Part shown: positions 8,851-17,413 of the stretch, piece by piece
Layout: the number at the start of each line of letters is the position of its first letter
Position numbering within the stretch: the first letter of the stretch is position 1
Assembly: GCA_900016675.1 (NCBI GenBank)
Contig: LN483070.1
Location: forward strand, 1,550,001 to 1,614,000
DNA from: Arthrobacter saudimassiliensis
Lineage (GTDB): Bacteria; Actinomycetota; Actinomycetes; Actinomycetales; Micrococcaceae
Direction: 5' to 3'
DNA: 64,000 bases
The notes under the pieces: model-generated
What the model saw: only the letters and a program-made list of their open reading frames with translations
Database searches by the model: none
Told to the model about the DNA's origin: nothing
Translations under genes and position numbers: made by a program

Positions 8851-10968
8851 TCAGCTGCGGCCCTTGGCCTTCGCCGCGGCGCGTTCCTGCTGCCGGCGGC
8901 GCTGGATCAGGATCTTCTCGTCCAGGGGTGCGGCACCGCTGGCACGCATCAGCCGCGCGTACTCCATCGCCTCGTCCTGCCGGGCCTTCTCCTCGCCGGA
9001 GGCGAGGCTGGTGCGCAGCTGCGCCGGCCCGTAGCCGAACGCATCGACCAGGTCCACGGCGTGGGGGCGCAGCTTGGCCAGCAGGCGGTTGATGTAGTCG
9101 CCCAGGGTCCGGGCGCGCTGCGCGGACAGCCGGCCGTTCATCAGGTACCAGGCGAGGTTCTTCTCGATCAGGCAGAGGCCGAACAGGTCCCGCAGGCGGG
9201 TCATGACGTGGCGGGTGCCGTCGTCGGTGATCCGCTCCAGGCCGCGGGTGAAGGCCTCCCACTGCAGCAGCTCGGTGTGCGCCCGCGCCGCTTCGATCAG
9301 CGCATGCTGGTTCTCGTTGAACACCGCCGCGGCCTTTTCCTTGGGCAGGCGGCGGGCTTCCCGCAGCGCGCCGCCGACCTCGGCGACCATGGTGCTGACC
9401 CGGTCGGCCAGCAGGTCGTGCTGGGTCTTCGGGTCCCGCAGCGCGACCGCGGACTTTTTCTCGGAACCGGTGTCGGCCACGGTCTGCACCATCTGCCGCA
9501 GCCCCGAGCGCACCAGCGTGCGCTCGGTGGCCTGCCCGACGACGTAGCGGGCCAGCACGCCGAAGTCGGCCCCGGCGAATTCGTTCGCATAGTCGGCCAG
9601 CAGGCGCTTGGCGACCAGCTGGAGCAGCACGGTGTTGTCGCCCTCGAACGTTGCGTAGATGTCCAGGTCGGCGCGCAGCAGCGGCAGCCGGTTCTCGGCG
9701 AGGAAGCCCGCTCCGCCGCAGGCCTCGCGTGCCTCCTGGAGGGTGTCCAGGGCATGCCAGGTGGACAGTGCCTTGAAGCCTGCGGCCAGCGTCTCCAGGT
9801 CCTGCCGGTCCTCGTCGGTGTCGTGCGCGCCGGAGAACACGTCGTCGAACTTCTGCAGCAGCTCCTCGTGGGCGAAGGCCGCGGCGTAGGTGGTGGCCAG
9901 GCGCGGCAGCAGGCGCCGCTGGTGCTGCTGGTAGTCCAGCAGCACCTCTTCGCGGATGTCCGAGGAGGCATTGAACTGGCGCCGTTCGACGCCGTACTGG
10001 ATGGCGGTCTTGAGGGCCATCTTGCTGGCCGCGACGGCGGCGCCGTCCAGGGAGACCCGGCCCTGCACCAGGGTGCCGATCATCGTGAAGAAGCGGCGCC
10101 CGGGGCTCTCGATGGCGGAGGTGTAGGTGCCGTCGGCAGCCACGTCGCCGTAGCGGTTGAGCAGGTTGGTCCGCGGAATCCGCACGTGCGTGAAGTGCAG
10201 CCGGCCGTTGTCGATGCCGTTCAGGCCGCCCTTGACGCCGTCGTCCTCGCCGCCGACGCCGGGCAGGAAGTTCCCGTCCTCGCCGCGCAGCGGCACGTAG
10301 AAGGCGTGCACGCCGTGGTCCACGCCCCTGGTGATCAGGTGGGCGAAGACGACGGCCGCCTTGCCGTGCAGGGCGGCGTTGCCGATGTAGTCCTTCCAGG
10401 CCGCACGGAAGGGTGTGTGGAGGATGAACTCCTCCGTCTCCGGCTCGTACGTGGCAGTCGTGGCGATGGAGGCGACGTCGGAGCCGTGGCCCGTCTCGGT
10501 CATCGCGAAGCAGCCCGGGATCTCCAGGCTCATGATGCCCGGAAGCCACTTTTCGTGGTGCTCCCGGTTGCCCAGGTGCATGACGGCGGAGCCGAACAGG
10601 CCCCACTGCACGCCGGCCTTGATCTGCAGCGAGGGATCGGCCATGACCAGCTCCTCGAAGCCGGCGACGTTCCCGCCGTGGTTGTCCTGGCCGCCCACGT
10701 ACTCCGGGAACGCACGGTGCACGGCGCCGGCGTCGACGAGGTAACGCAGCTGCTTGAGCACGCGGTCACGGTGCTCGTGGTGGCTCAGCCCGGCGGGGGT
10801 GTGCAGTTCGTCGTGACCGGCCAGGTCGCGGGCGGTGCGGCGGATGTCGGCCCACCGGCCGAGCAGGACCTCGCCGAGGGCGGTGACGTCGACGACGGCG
10901 CTGTCGTTGTCGGTCACGGCGGCGCTGGCGGGCAGCTGGCGCGCGGAGGGGGAGACGGTTTGCGTCAT
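8851..10968 (-). CDS. Acyl-CoA oxidase/dehydrogenase family protein (FAD)
   Basis: A 705-residue flavoenzyme that should introduce the first double bond of fatty-acid beta-oxidation into an acyl-CoA. The acyl-CoA dehydrogenase core shows GCFAMTETGHGSDVASI (FAD and substrate contact), EACGGAGF, and YATFEGDN with Glu442 placed as the catalytic base. The long C-terminal extension with a second helical domain resembles acyl-CoA oxidases more than the roughly 380-residue dehydrogenases. Whether it transfers electrons to oxygen or to ETF cannot be read from sequence. Its ATG overlaps the stop of the tetR gene (ATGA), so the two form one operon. Opposite lie the thiolase, ketoreductase and hydratase genes, which would supply the remaining beta-oxidation steps. 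Confidence 0.88.
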   Translation of the reverse strand: MTQTVSPSARQLPASAAVTDNDSAVVDVTALGEVLLGRWADIRRTARDLAGHDELHTPAGLSHHEHRDRVLKQLRYLVDAGAVHRAFPEYVGGQDNHGGNVAGFEELVMADPSLQIKAGVQWGLFGSAVMHLGNREHHEKWLPGIMSLEIPGCFAMTETGHGSDVASIATTATYEPETEEFILHTPFRAAWKDYIGNAALHGKAAVVFAHLITRGVDHGVHAFYVPLRGEDGNFLPGVGGEDDGVKGGLNGIDNGRLHFTHVRIPRTNLLNRYGDVAADGTYTSAIESPGRRFFTMIGTLVQGRVSLDGAAVAASKMALKTAIQYGVERRQFNASSDIREEVLLDYQQHQRRLLPRLATTYAAAFAHEELLQKFDDVFSGAHDTDEDRQDLETLAAGFKALSTWHALDTLQEAREACGGAGFLAENRLPLLRADLDIYATFEGDNTVLLQLVAKRLLADYANEFAGADFGVLARYVVGQATERTLVRSGLRQMVQTVADTGSEKKSAVALRDPKTQHDLLADRVSTMVAEVGGALREARRLPKEKAAAVFNENQHALIEAARAHTELLQWEAFTRGLERITDDGTRHVMTRLRDLFGLCLIEKNLAWYLMNGRLSAQRARTLGDYINRLLAKLRPHAVDLVDAFGYGPAQLRTSLASGEEKARQDEAMEYARLMRASGAAPLDEKILIQRRRQQERAAAKAKGRS

Positions 10969-11693
10969 TTCGGTTCCTTACGGTTTGCGGTGGAACGGGA
11001 ATCGGGGGAGAGGCCGGCGTCGGGCACGAGGTTGTGCTCGATGCCGTCAAACAGCCAGGCGGTGATCTGGTCCGTCATTTCCTCCTCGGTGGGCCGGGCG
11101 TCGCCGGCGGCCAGCCAGCGCTCACCGGCGGCGCGGACCATGCCGAGGGCCGCCGTCGGCCAGAACGCGGCCGCGAGGTCCTGCTGCTGGGAGACGGTGC
11201 GCCCGGCAAGGAAGCTGCGCATGGCGCGGTCCATCATGGCGGTGATGGAGTCGAAGAAGTTGGAGAGGGTGTTTTCGAGGGCGCCCGACGGTGCACCGGG
11301 GGAATCGCTGATCACCCGACCGGTGACGAACGCGTAGACGTTCGGCGAGGTCTGGGCCATCTGCAGGTAGGCCGAGACCATGGCCCGCAGACCGGCGCGC
11401 GGCGAGGCCGCGGTGCGTGCGGCGGCGAGGATCTTTTCCTGCATCTGGCTGATGACCACCTCGCCCATCGCCTGCTGCAGGCCGGACTTGTCGCCGAAGT
11501 AGCGGTAGAAAACCGACTTTGACGTGCCGGCGGCCGCGGCGATCTCCTCCATGGAGGCGGCGTAGCCGAGCGTGTGCACGGCCCGGCGGGCCATGCTGAT
11601 CAGTGCGGTGCGCCGTTCGGCGCGGTGCGCCTCCCAGCGGGCCGACCGGCCGTCGGGGGAAGGCCCCGTTGTTTCCCTGACTGCGATGTTCAC
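10965..11693 (-). CDS. TetR-family regulator of the fatty-acid module
   Basis: A 242-residue protein with an N-terminal helix-turn-helix domain (SMEEIAAAAGTSKSVFYRYFGDKSGL, roughly residues 47-72) and a C-terminal ligand-binding domain. TetR proteins usually repress neighbours until a small ligand, here plausibly an acyl-CoA, is bound. The GTG start at 11693 directly abuts a 31-bp perfect palindrome and has no ribosome-binding site; instead TACGCT lies seven bases upstream, with TTACCG 17 bases before that, so the mRNA is probably leaderless. It is co-transcribed with the oxidase gene through an ATGA overlap. Binding near its own start implies autoregulation. Target assignment is inference from position. 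Confidence 0.9.
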   Translation of the reverse strand: MNIAVRETTGPSPDGRSARWEAHRAERRTALISMARRAVHTLGYAASMEEIAAAAGTSKSVFYRYFGDKSGLQQAMGEVVISQMQEKILAAARTAASPRAGLRAMVSAYLQMAQTSPNVYAFVTGRVISDSPGAPSGALENTLSNFFDSITAMMDRAMRSFLAGRTVSQQQDLAAAFWPTAALGMVRAAGERWLAAGDARPTEEEMTDQITAWLFDGIEHNLVPDAGLSPDSRSTANRKEPK

Positions 11694-11724
11694 GATACCC
11701 AGCGTATCAGGTACGCTGGGTATC
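11694..11724. promoter_or_regulatory. Perfect 13-bp-arm palindrome: probable TetR operator
   Basis: GATACCCAGCGTA (11694-11706) is followed by TCAGG and then by its exact complement, TACGCTGGGTATC (11712-11724). Each arm carries TACGCT, which reads as the -10 box of one of two divergent promoters. Leftward: TTACCG (complement of 11724-11729), 17 bases, then TACGCT. Rightward: TTCACG (11689-11694), 17 bases, then TACGCT at 11712-11717. A dimer bound here would cover both -10 boxes. Confidence 0.8.
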
Positions 11725-11786
11725 GGTAACTACCGTCACATTTGCGGCGGACCCCCCCCAGACGCAGATCCAAGGAGAAGAACCCC

Positions 11787-13121
11787 ATGGCTGAGAAGCA
11801 GCAAGCCGACGCCGCCGCGGGCGGGCGGCCGGGCACCGTGGCCCGCCAGGCAGTCGTCATCGGCGGCAACCGGATTCCGTTCGCCCGCAGCGGCGGCAAG
11901 TACGCCTACAGCTCCAACCAGGACATGCTGACGGCGGCCCTGGACGGACTGGTGGCCCGCTTCGGCCTGCAGGGCGAACGTGTCGGCGAAGTTGCCGGCG
12001 GCGCGGTCCTCAAGCACTCCCGCGACTTCAACCTCACCCGCGAAGCGGTCCTCGGTTCGGCGCTGGCTGCGGACACCCCGGCCTACGACGTGCAGCAGGC
12101 CTGCGCGACCGGGCTCGAGACCGTCATTTCCCTGGCCAACAAGATCAAGCTGGGCCAGCTGGACTCCGCCATCGCCGGCGGCGTCGACTCCGCCTCCGAT
12201 GCGCCGATCGCCGTCAGCGAGGGCCTGCGCCGGGTACTGCTGGACCTGTCCCGCGCCAGGACGACCAAGCAGAAGCTCGCCGCCGTGGCCAAGCTGCGGC
12301 CCAAGGACCTGGCACCCAACGCCCCGACCACCGGCGAGCCCCGTACCGGCCTGTCCATGGGCGAGCACCAGGCGCTCACCACCGCGCAGTGGAAGATCAC
12401 CCGCGAGGCGCAGGACGAGCTGGCCCTGGCCAGCCACCGCAACCTGGCCGCCGCCTACGACCGCGGCTTCTTCGACGACCTGCTGACCCCGTACCGCGGC
12501 CTGTCCCGGGACGCCAACCTGCGCCCGGACACCACCATGGAGAAGCTGGCGAAGCTGAAGCCGGTCTTCGGCCGCAGCCTGGGCGACGAGGCCACGATGA
12601 CCGCGGGCAACTCCACCCCGCTGACCGACGGCGCTGCCGTGGTCCTGCTCGGCTCCGAGGACTGGGCCCGGGAACATGACCTGCCGATGCTCGCGAACGT
12701 CGTCGACGCCGAGGCCGGCGCCGTGGACTTCGTGCACGGCAGGGACGGACTGCTGATGGCCCCGGCCTTCGCCGTGCCGCGCCTGCTGGAGCGCAACGGC
12801 CTGACCTTCGACGACTTCGACTTCTTCGAGATCCATGAGGCCTTCGCCGGCACCGTGCTCTCCACCCTGGCCGCCTGGGAGGACGACGAGTTCTGCCGCA
12901 CCCGGCTCGGCCTTGACGGGCCGCTGGGCAGCATCGACCGCAGCAGGCTCAACGTGAACGGCTCCTCCCTGGCCGCAGGCCACCCGTTCGCCGCCACCGG
13001 CGGACGCATCGTGGCCAGCCTGGCCAAGATGCTGCACGAAAAGGGACCGGGCAGCCGCGGCCTGATTTCCATCTGCGCCGCCGGCGGACAGGGCCTTGTC
13101 GCCATCCTGGAAGGACGCTGA
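11787..13121 (+). CDS. Acetyl-CoA C-acyltransferase (thiolase, FadI/FadA2-like)
   Basis: A 444-residue thiolase that cleaves 3-ketoacyl-CoA with CoA, the last step of beta-oxidation, or runs in reverse. Catalytic residues are visible: nucleophile Cys106 in QQACATGLE, His350 in FEIHEAFAG, and Cys430 in ICAAGGQG; LAAGHPFAATGGR near residue 395 is also typical. AAGGAG lies upstream of the ATG at 11787. It is first in a rightward operon with the FabG4-like reductase (one base apart) and the MaoC hydratase, under the palindromic operator. The order and content match, from memory, the Mycobacterium tuberculosis Rv0241c-Rv0244c region (htdX, fabG4, fadA2, fadE5). Confidence 0.93.
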   Translation: MAEKQQADAAAGGRPGTVARQAVVIGGNRIPFARSGGKYAYSSNQDMLTAALDGLVARFGLQGERVGEVAGGAVLKHSRDFNLTREAVLGSALAADTPAYDVQQACATGLETVISLANKIKLGQLDSAIAGGVDSASDAPIAVSEGLRRVLLDLSRARTTKQKLAAVAKLRPKDLAPNAPTTGEPRTGLSMGEHQALTTAQWKITREAQDELALASHRNLAAAYDRGFFDDLLTPYRGLSRDANLRPDTTMEKLAKLKPVFGRSLGDEATMTAGNSTPLTDGAAVVLLGSEDWAREHDLPMLANVVDAEAGAVDFVHGRDGLLMAPAFAVPRLLERNGLTFDDFDFFEIHEAFAGTVLSTLAAWEDDEFCRTRLGLDGPLGSIDRSRLNVNGSSLAAGHPFAATGGRIVASLAKMLHEKGPGSRGLISICAAGGQGLVAILEGR

Positions 13122-13122
13122 G

Positions 13123-14463
13123 ATGGCCGACGCATACCTCAGGCTGGTCAACACCGGCATCACCAAGGAACTCGCCAAGCGGCTGGGCCTGCCCCGGCCG
13201 GCGATCCTGCGCCGCTTCGATCCGGCCAAGCCGCTGGTCCCCGGACCCGTCCTGGTGCTCGGCAAGGGCGAAAGCGCCGATGACCTCGCCCAGCTGCTGC
13301 TGTCCTGGGACCAGGACGTGCGCCGGCACGCGACGCCGAAGGAAAAGCTCGGCGCGATCCTGATCGTGCTCGACGACGCAGCCGCGCCCACCGACCTGGC
13401 CGAGCCGACCCTGGCCGCCGGCGCGTCCCTGCGCGACCTGGCCGCCGGCGGGCGGGTCATCACCGTGTCGCGGCCCGCCGCCGAGGCGCAGGAGCCGGCG
13501 GCCGCCGCCGCGCGGCAGGGCGTCGACGGGGCACTGCGCTCCATCGCCCACGAACTGCGCGGCGGGGCCACCGCCAACGGGATCGTCCTTGCCAACGGGG
13601 TCCGGGCCACCGCGCCCTCGGTCGCCGCCGCCCTGCGGTTCCTGCTCTCGGGCAGGAGCGCCTACGTCAGCGGCCAGTTCATTACGGTCGGCTCCGACGC
13701 CGGCACCCTGCCGGAGGACTGGAACGCCCCCCTGGCCGGCAAGGTCGCCGTCGTGACCGGCGCCGCCCGCGGCATCGGCGCCGCCATCGCCCGGGTGCTG
13801 CACCGCGACGGCGCGCGCGTCATCGTGGTGGACGTGCCCGCGGCCGGCGAGCAGCTGGCGAAGGTCGCCAATGAGATCGGCGGCACCGCCCTGCAGGTGG
13901 ACATCACCCGCGACGACGCCGCAGAGCGGATCCTGGCGCACGCCGTCGAACGCCACGGCCGGCTGGACATCGTGATCCACAACGCCGGCATCACCCGGGA
14001 CAAGCTGCTAGCCAACATGGACGAAGCGCGCTGGGGCTCGGTCATCGCCGTGAACATCGCCTCGCAGCTGCGGATGAACGAGACCTTCCTGGCCTCCGAG
14101 GGCTTCAGCCCCGAGGGCCGGATCGTCTCGCTGGCCTCCACCAGCGGCATCGCCGGCAACCGCGGCCAGACCAACTACGCGGCGTCCAAGGGCGGCGTCA
14201 TCGGCATGGTCCGGGCCACCGCCCCGCTGATCGGCACCCGCGGAGGATCGATCAACGCCGTCGCGCCCGGCTTCATCGAGACCGACATGACCGCCGCCAT
14301 TCCGCCGCTGACCCGCCAGGTGGCGCGCCGCCTGTCCAGCCTGCAGCAGGGCGGTCTGCCGCTCGACGTCGCGGAGACCATCGCCTTCCTGGCCTCCGAC
14401 GCCGCCGCCGGGGTCAACGGCCAGGTGCTGCGCGTCTGCGGCCAGAATATGGTGGGGGCATGA
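13123..14463 (+). CDS. High-molecular-weight 3-oxoacyl reductase (FabG4-like SDR)
   Basis: A 446-residue member of the FabG4 class, which carries an extra N-terminal flavodoxin-like Rossmann domain before the usual SDR domain. The second half has TGAARGIG, IHNAGITRD and the catalytic NYAASKGG, so the Ser-Tyr-Lys machinery is intact. FabG4 enzymes interconvert 3-oxoacyl-CoA and 3-hydroxyacyl-CoA and tend to prefer NADH. The gene starts one base after the thiolase stop and its own stop overlaps the next gene by four bases (ATGA), so translation is coupled. It supplies the oxidation of the hydroxyacyl intermediate between the hydratase and the thiolase. Confidence 0.92.
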   Translation: MADAYLRLVNTGITKELAKRLGLPRPAILRRFDPAKPLVPGPVLVLGKGESADDLAQLLLSWDQDVRRHATPKEKLGAILIVLDDAAAPTDLAEPTLAAGASLRDLAAGGRVITVSRPAAEAQEPAAAAARQGVDGALRSIAHELRGGATANGIVLANGVRATAPSVAAALRFLLSGRSAYVSGQFITVGSDAGTLPEDWNAPLAGKVAVVTGAARGIGAAIARVLHRDGARVIVVDVPAAGEQLAKVANEIGGTALQVDITRDDAAERILAHAVERHGRLDIVIHNAGITRDKLLANMDEARWGSVIAVNIASQLRMNETFLASEGFSPEGRIVSLASTSGIAGNRGQTNYAASKGGVIGMVRATAPLIGTRGGSINAVAPGFIETDMTAAIPPLTRQVARRLSSLQQGGLPLDVAETIAFLASDAAAGVNGQVLRVCGQNMVGA

Positions 14464-15416
14464 GGCAGCAGCAGCTTCCCGAAATACCCGCCCTCGGCAA
14501 GCTCTACCTGTCCGCCCTGGGCAGCGCGGCGCGCAGCCGGCTGACCAGGGGCGACGGCGGCACCTCGCTGCCGGCCGTCCGCCACGAGGTGCACGGCGCG
14601 GCCGTGGACCTGGAGAAGCTCACCGAGTTCCAGCGCCTGGTGGCGCACAGCGCCCAGGACGTGCTGCCCTCGGGCTACGTGCACACCTTCGCCTTTCCGG
14701 TGGCCATGAGCGTGATGGCCCGCGAGGACTTCCCGCTGCCGCTGCTGGGCATGGTGCACCTGCGCAACCAGGTCCGCCACCTGCGTCCGGTGCACTGGTC
14801 GGAGCCGCTCAACGTGGCGGCCTGGGCCGAGAACCTTGCCGGGCACCGGGCCGGCACGCAGGTGGAGCTGGTCGCCGAGGTCAGCGCAGGCGGCGCCCTG
14901 GTCTGGCAGGGCCGGTCCACCTATCTCGCCAAGGGCGTGTTCCTGCCGGAACTGGACCGCCCGCAGGCGCAGCAGCGGCGCGACTTCCTGCCGCCGATGC
15001 CGACGGCGCAGTGGCGGCTCGGCCTGGACGCCGGCCGCAGCTATGCGAAGGTCTCGGGCGACTTCAACCCCATCCACCTGAGCCGGCTGTCGGCGAAGGC
15101 GCTCGGGATGAAGCGTTCCCTGGCGCACGGCATGTACCTGGCCTCGCGGGTGGTGGAGGAGGCAGTGCCGCCGCACACCGACGCGTTCGCCTGGAACATC
15201 AGCTTCGAGGCGCCCGTGTTCCTGCCCGCCACCGTGGCCCTGTCGATCCAGGACGACGACGCCGCCGGAGCCTGGGCCGGGTCGACCTTCACCGGCTGGA
15301 ACGCGCGGTCCCAGCGCCGGCACTTCTCGGGCAGCGTCACCCCGCTCGGCCAGGCCGATCCGGCTGGACCGGCCGGCCTGGCCGCCGGGCAGGACGCGGC
15401 CGGAAGCACCGCCTGA
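14460..15416 (+). CDS. MaoC-family (R)-enoyl-CoA hydratase (HtdX-like)
   Basis: A 318-residue double-hotdog protein. The C-terminal half has the hydratase-2 motif YAKVSGDFNPIHLSRLSAKA followed by LAHGMY, with the Asp and His expected for catalysis; the N-terminal half is the inactive hotdog partner. It should hydrate enoyl-CoA to (R)-3-hydroxyacyl-CoA, or the reverse, feeding the FabG4-like partner. The start codon overlaps the fabG4 stop. It is the last gene of the operon and is followed directly by a 15-bp-stem terminator. The C-terminal about 20 residues are Ala/Gly-rich and poorly conserved. Confidence 0.9.
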   Translation: MRQQQLPEIPALGKLYLSALGSAARSRLTRGDGGTSLPAVRHEVHGAAVDLEKLTEFQRLVAHSAQDVLPSGYVHTFAFPVAMSVMAREDFPLPLLGMVHLRNQVRHLRPVHWSEPLNVAAWAENLAGHRAGTQVELVAEVSAGGALVWQGRSTYLAKGVFLPELDRPQAQQRRDFLPPMPTAQWRLGLDAGRSYAKVSGDFNPIHLSRLSAKALGMKRSLAHGMYLASRVVEEAVPPHTDAFAWNISFEAPVFLPATVALSIQDDDAAGAWAGSTFTGWNARSQRRHFSGSVTPLGQADPAGPAGLAAGQDAAGSTA

Positions 15417-15419
15417 GCC

Positions 15420-15454
15420 GAAGGGCGGCGGCCCGCGCGGGGCCGCCGCCCTTC
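15420..15454. terminator. Strong hairpin after the MaoC gene
   Basis: GAAGGGCGGCGGCCC (15420-15434) pairs perfectly with its complement at 15440-15454 around a five-base loop. It separates the rightward fatty-acid operon from the leftward usp gene and can act in both directions. Confidence 0.8.
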
Positions 15455-15477
15455 GCCGTCGCAGGTACGGCGTCCGG

Positions 15478-15885
15478 TCAGTCCGGCCCGGGCCGGACCG
15501 TCAGCACGGGGCAGTCCGCCTCGAGCAGCACCCGCTGGGCGGTGCTGCCCATGATGAGCTTGCCCACCGGCGTGCGCCGGCGGATGCCCAGCACCAGGAG
15601 CGACGCCGCATGGTCGGCGGCCACGCGGAGGATCTCCTCGGCCGGGTCATAGTCCCCGACGGGATGCACGATGGCGTGGGCCAGCCCCTCGGCAGCCAGG
15701 CTTCGGTCGACGGCGGCCAGTGCCTTTTCCTCATCTTCGGGGGTCGGCAGGTGGCGCAGTCCGTGGTGCGGGCCGCTGACGTTGATGATCACCAGCTGCT
15801 CGCGCAGCAGCACCGCGGCGGCGCGGCCGGCCTCAAGCGCCGCCCGTCCCTCCGGGGTCTCGATGTAGCCGACGACGACGCTCAC
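15478..15885 (-). CDS. Universal stress protein (UspA family)
   Basis: A 135-residue single Usp domain. The N-terminal strand SVVVGYIETPEGRAAL and the C-terminal ATP-loop-like segment VLGIRRRTPVGKLIMGSTAQRVLLEADCPVLTV (G-2x-G-9x-G-S/T type) are clear. Such proteins bind ATP or AMP and modulate stress survival; the direct target is unknown. The start GTG at 15885 has AAGGACAAGG upstream. An open frame continues further upstream but matches nothing. It lies 40 bases after the amino-acid permease gene on the same strand, a common pairing in Actinobacteria in which a Usp domain may regulate the transporter. Confidence 0.92.
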   Translation of the reverse strand: MSVVVGYIETPEGRAALEAGRAAAVLLREQLVIINVSGPHHGLRHLPTPEDEEKALAAVDRSLAAEGLAHAIVHPVGDYDPAEEILRVAADHAASLLVLGIRRRTPVGKLIMGSTAQRVLLEADCPVLTVRPGPD

Positions 15886-15925
15886 GGCCTTGTCCTTTCC
15901 CTCGGTATCCGCACTGCCGGCGCCT

Positions 15926-17329
15926 TCATCCGTGCAGCTCCTCCGGATCGCTGAATCGGGTCCGGCGCGCCCGCGCGCCGCGGTTCCACAGCCAGGTAAG
16001 CGCCCACAGCACCACGCCCAGTGCCAGCAGCAGCCCGGCGATCCGGTACTCAATCGCGTCCTGCGCCCACGGGCCGAGCAGGAAGGCGCAGGTCGCCACC
16101 CCGACCCAGGGCAGGATCCCGGGGGAGCGGAACGCTCCGTCAGGCGGGGCGTCGCGGCGGAGTACCAGACAGGCGATGTTCACGACGGTGAACACGGCCA
16201 GCAGCAGCAGCGCCGTGGTGCCGCCCAGCGCGCTGACGGTTTCGGCTCCCACGAAGTTGGTCACGAAGACGATCAGCCCGAGGGCGATGAGGGTCGTGAA
16301 CACAATCGCAGCCCAGGGCGTGCGGCGCCCGCGCAGCACCTTCGACAGGAACGGCGGCAGGACCTCCTGGCGGGCCATCCCGTAGAGCAGGCGGGAGGCC
16401 ATGAGCATATTGATCAGGGCGGTGTTGGCGACGGCGAAGATCGACAGGAACGGATAGACCACGTCGATCGGGAAGTTCGGCGCGCCGGCCTGGACCACCT
16501 CGAGCAGGGGAGTGGCGCTGTCGGCGAGCTGGCCGACCGGAACCACCGCGACGGCGGCAATGGAGACCAGCACGTAGATGAACGCCGTGATTCCCAGTCC
16601 GGTGAGCATCACCTTGGGGAAGATCCGCGCCGGCTCCTTCGTCTCCTCAGCCATGTTGACCGAGTCCTCGAACCCGACCATGGAGAAGAACGCCAGCGAG
16701 GTTGCCGCGGTCAGGGACAGGAAGACCCCCTTGCCCTCCGCCGTTTCGAAGACGGTCACCCGCGAAAAGTCCACGTTTCCCTGGCTCATCGCCCAGAAGC
16801 CGATGCCGATGACGATCAGCAGGCCGGTCAGCTCGATCAGCGTCAGCACGACGTTGAGCTTGATGCTCTCGCCCACGCCGCGCAGGTTGATCAGCGCCAG
16901 CAGCAGGAGGAAGGCCACGGCGACCAGCGTCACCCCGGCCTGGTCCCAGTCCAGGTTGAACCCGACGATGAAGTTCTCCGCCAGGAACTTGGAGGCCGTG
17001 GACGCGGAGGTGATCCCCGAGCACAGCACGGCGAAGGTGACCAGGAAGGTCAAAAAGTGCAGCCGGAACGCCTTATGCGTGTACAGCGCCGCCCCGGCGG
17101 CCTGCGGATACTTGGTGACCAGCTCCAGATAGGACAGCGCCGTCACCGCGGCCACGCCGAAGGCCAGCAGCACCGGCGCCCAGGCCGCGCCGCCGACTTC
17201 GCCGGCGATCTGCCCGGTCAGGGCGTACACGCCGGTGCCGAGGATGTCCCCGATGATGAACAGCAGCAGCAGCCGGGTGCCGATGACCCGTTTCAGCTCC
17301 GGTGCGGGGGTGGGTGCGGCGTCGCTCAT
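15926..17329 (-). CDS. APC-superfamily amino-acid permease
   Basis: A 467-residue inner-membrane transporter with twelve predicted hydrophobic segments. The first helix reads LLLLFIIGDILGTGVYALTGQIAGEVGGAAW, holding the unwound GxG substrate motif of the amino acid-polyamine-organocation superfamily, and SMVGFEDSVNMAEETKEPAR is the conserved loop after helix 6. The substrate is not evident, although cationic or small neutral amino acids are usual for this subgroup. The start ATG at 17329 has GGAGG about eight bases upstream. The usp gene follows in the same transcript. Confidence 0.9.
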   Translation of the reverse strand: MSDAAPTPAPELKRVIGTRLLLLFIIGDILGTGVYALTGQIAGEVGGAAWAPVLLAFGVAAVTALSYLELVTKYPQAAGAALYTHKAFRLHFLTFLVTFAVLCSGITSASTASKFLAENFIVGFNLDWDQAGVTLVAVAFLLLLALINLRGVGESIKLNVVLTLIELTGLLIVIGIGFWAMSQGNVDFSRVTVFETAEGKGVFLSLTAATSLAFFSMVGFEDSVNMAEETKEPARIFPKVMLTGLGITAFIYVLVSIAAVAVVPVGQLADSATPLLEVVQAGAPNFPIDVVYPFLSIFAVANTALINMLMASRLLYGMARQEVLPPFLSKVLRGRRTPWAAIVFTTLIALGLIVFVTNFVGAETVSALGGTTALLLLAVFTVVNIACLVLRRDAPPDGAFRSPGILPWVGVATCAFLLGPWAQDAIEYRIAGLLLALGVVLWALTWLWNRGARARRTRFSDPEELHG

Positions 17330-17413
17330 GTCCTGGCCTCCCGCTGATCGGTGTGCCCCGTCCTGCGGGTATTCTGCTCGCCGCCCCGTGCGGGGTGCAA
17401 TGGGGGCCGCAGT

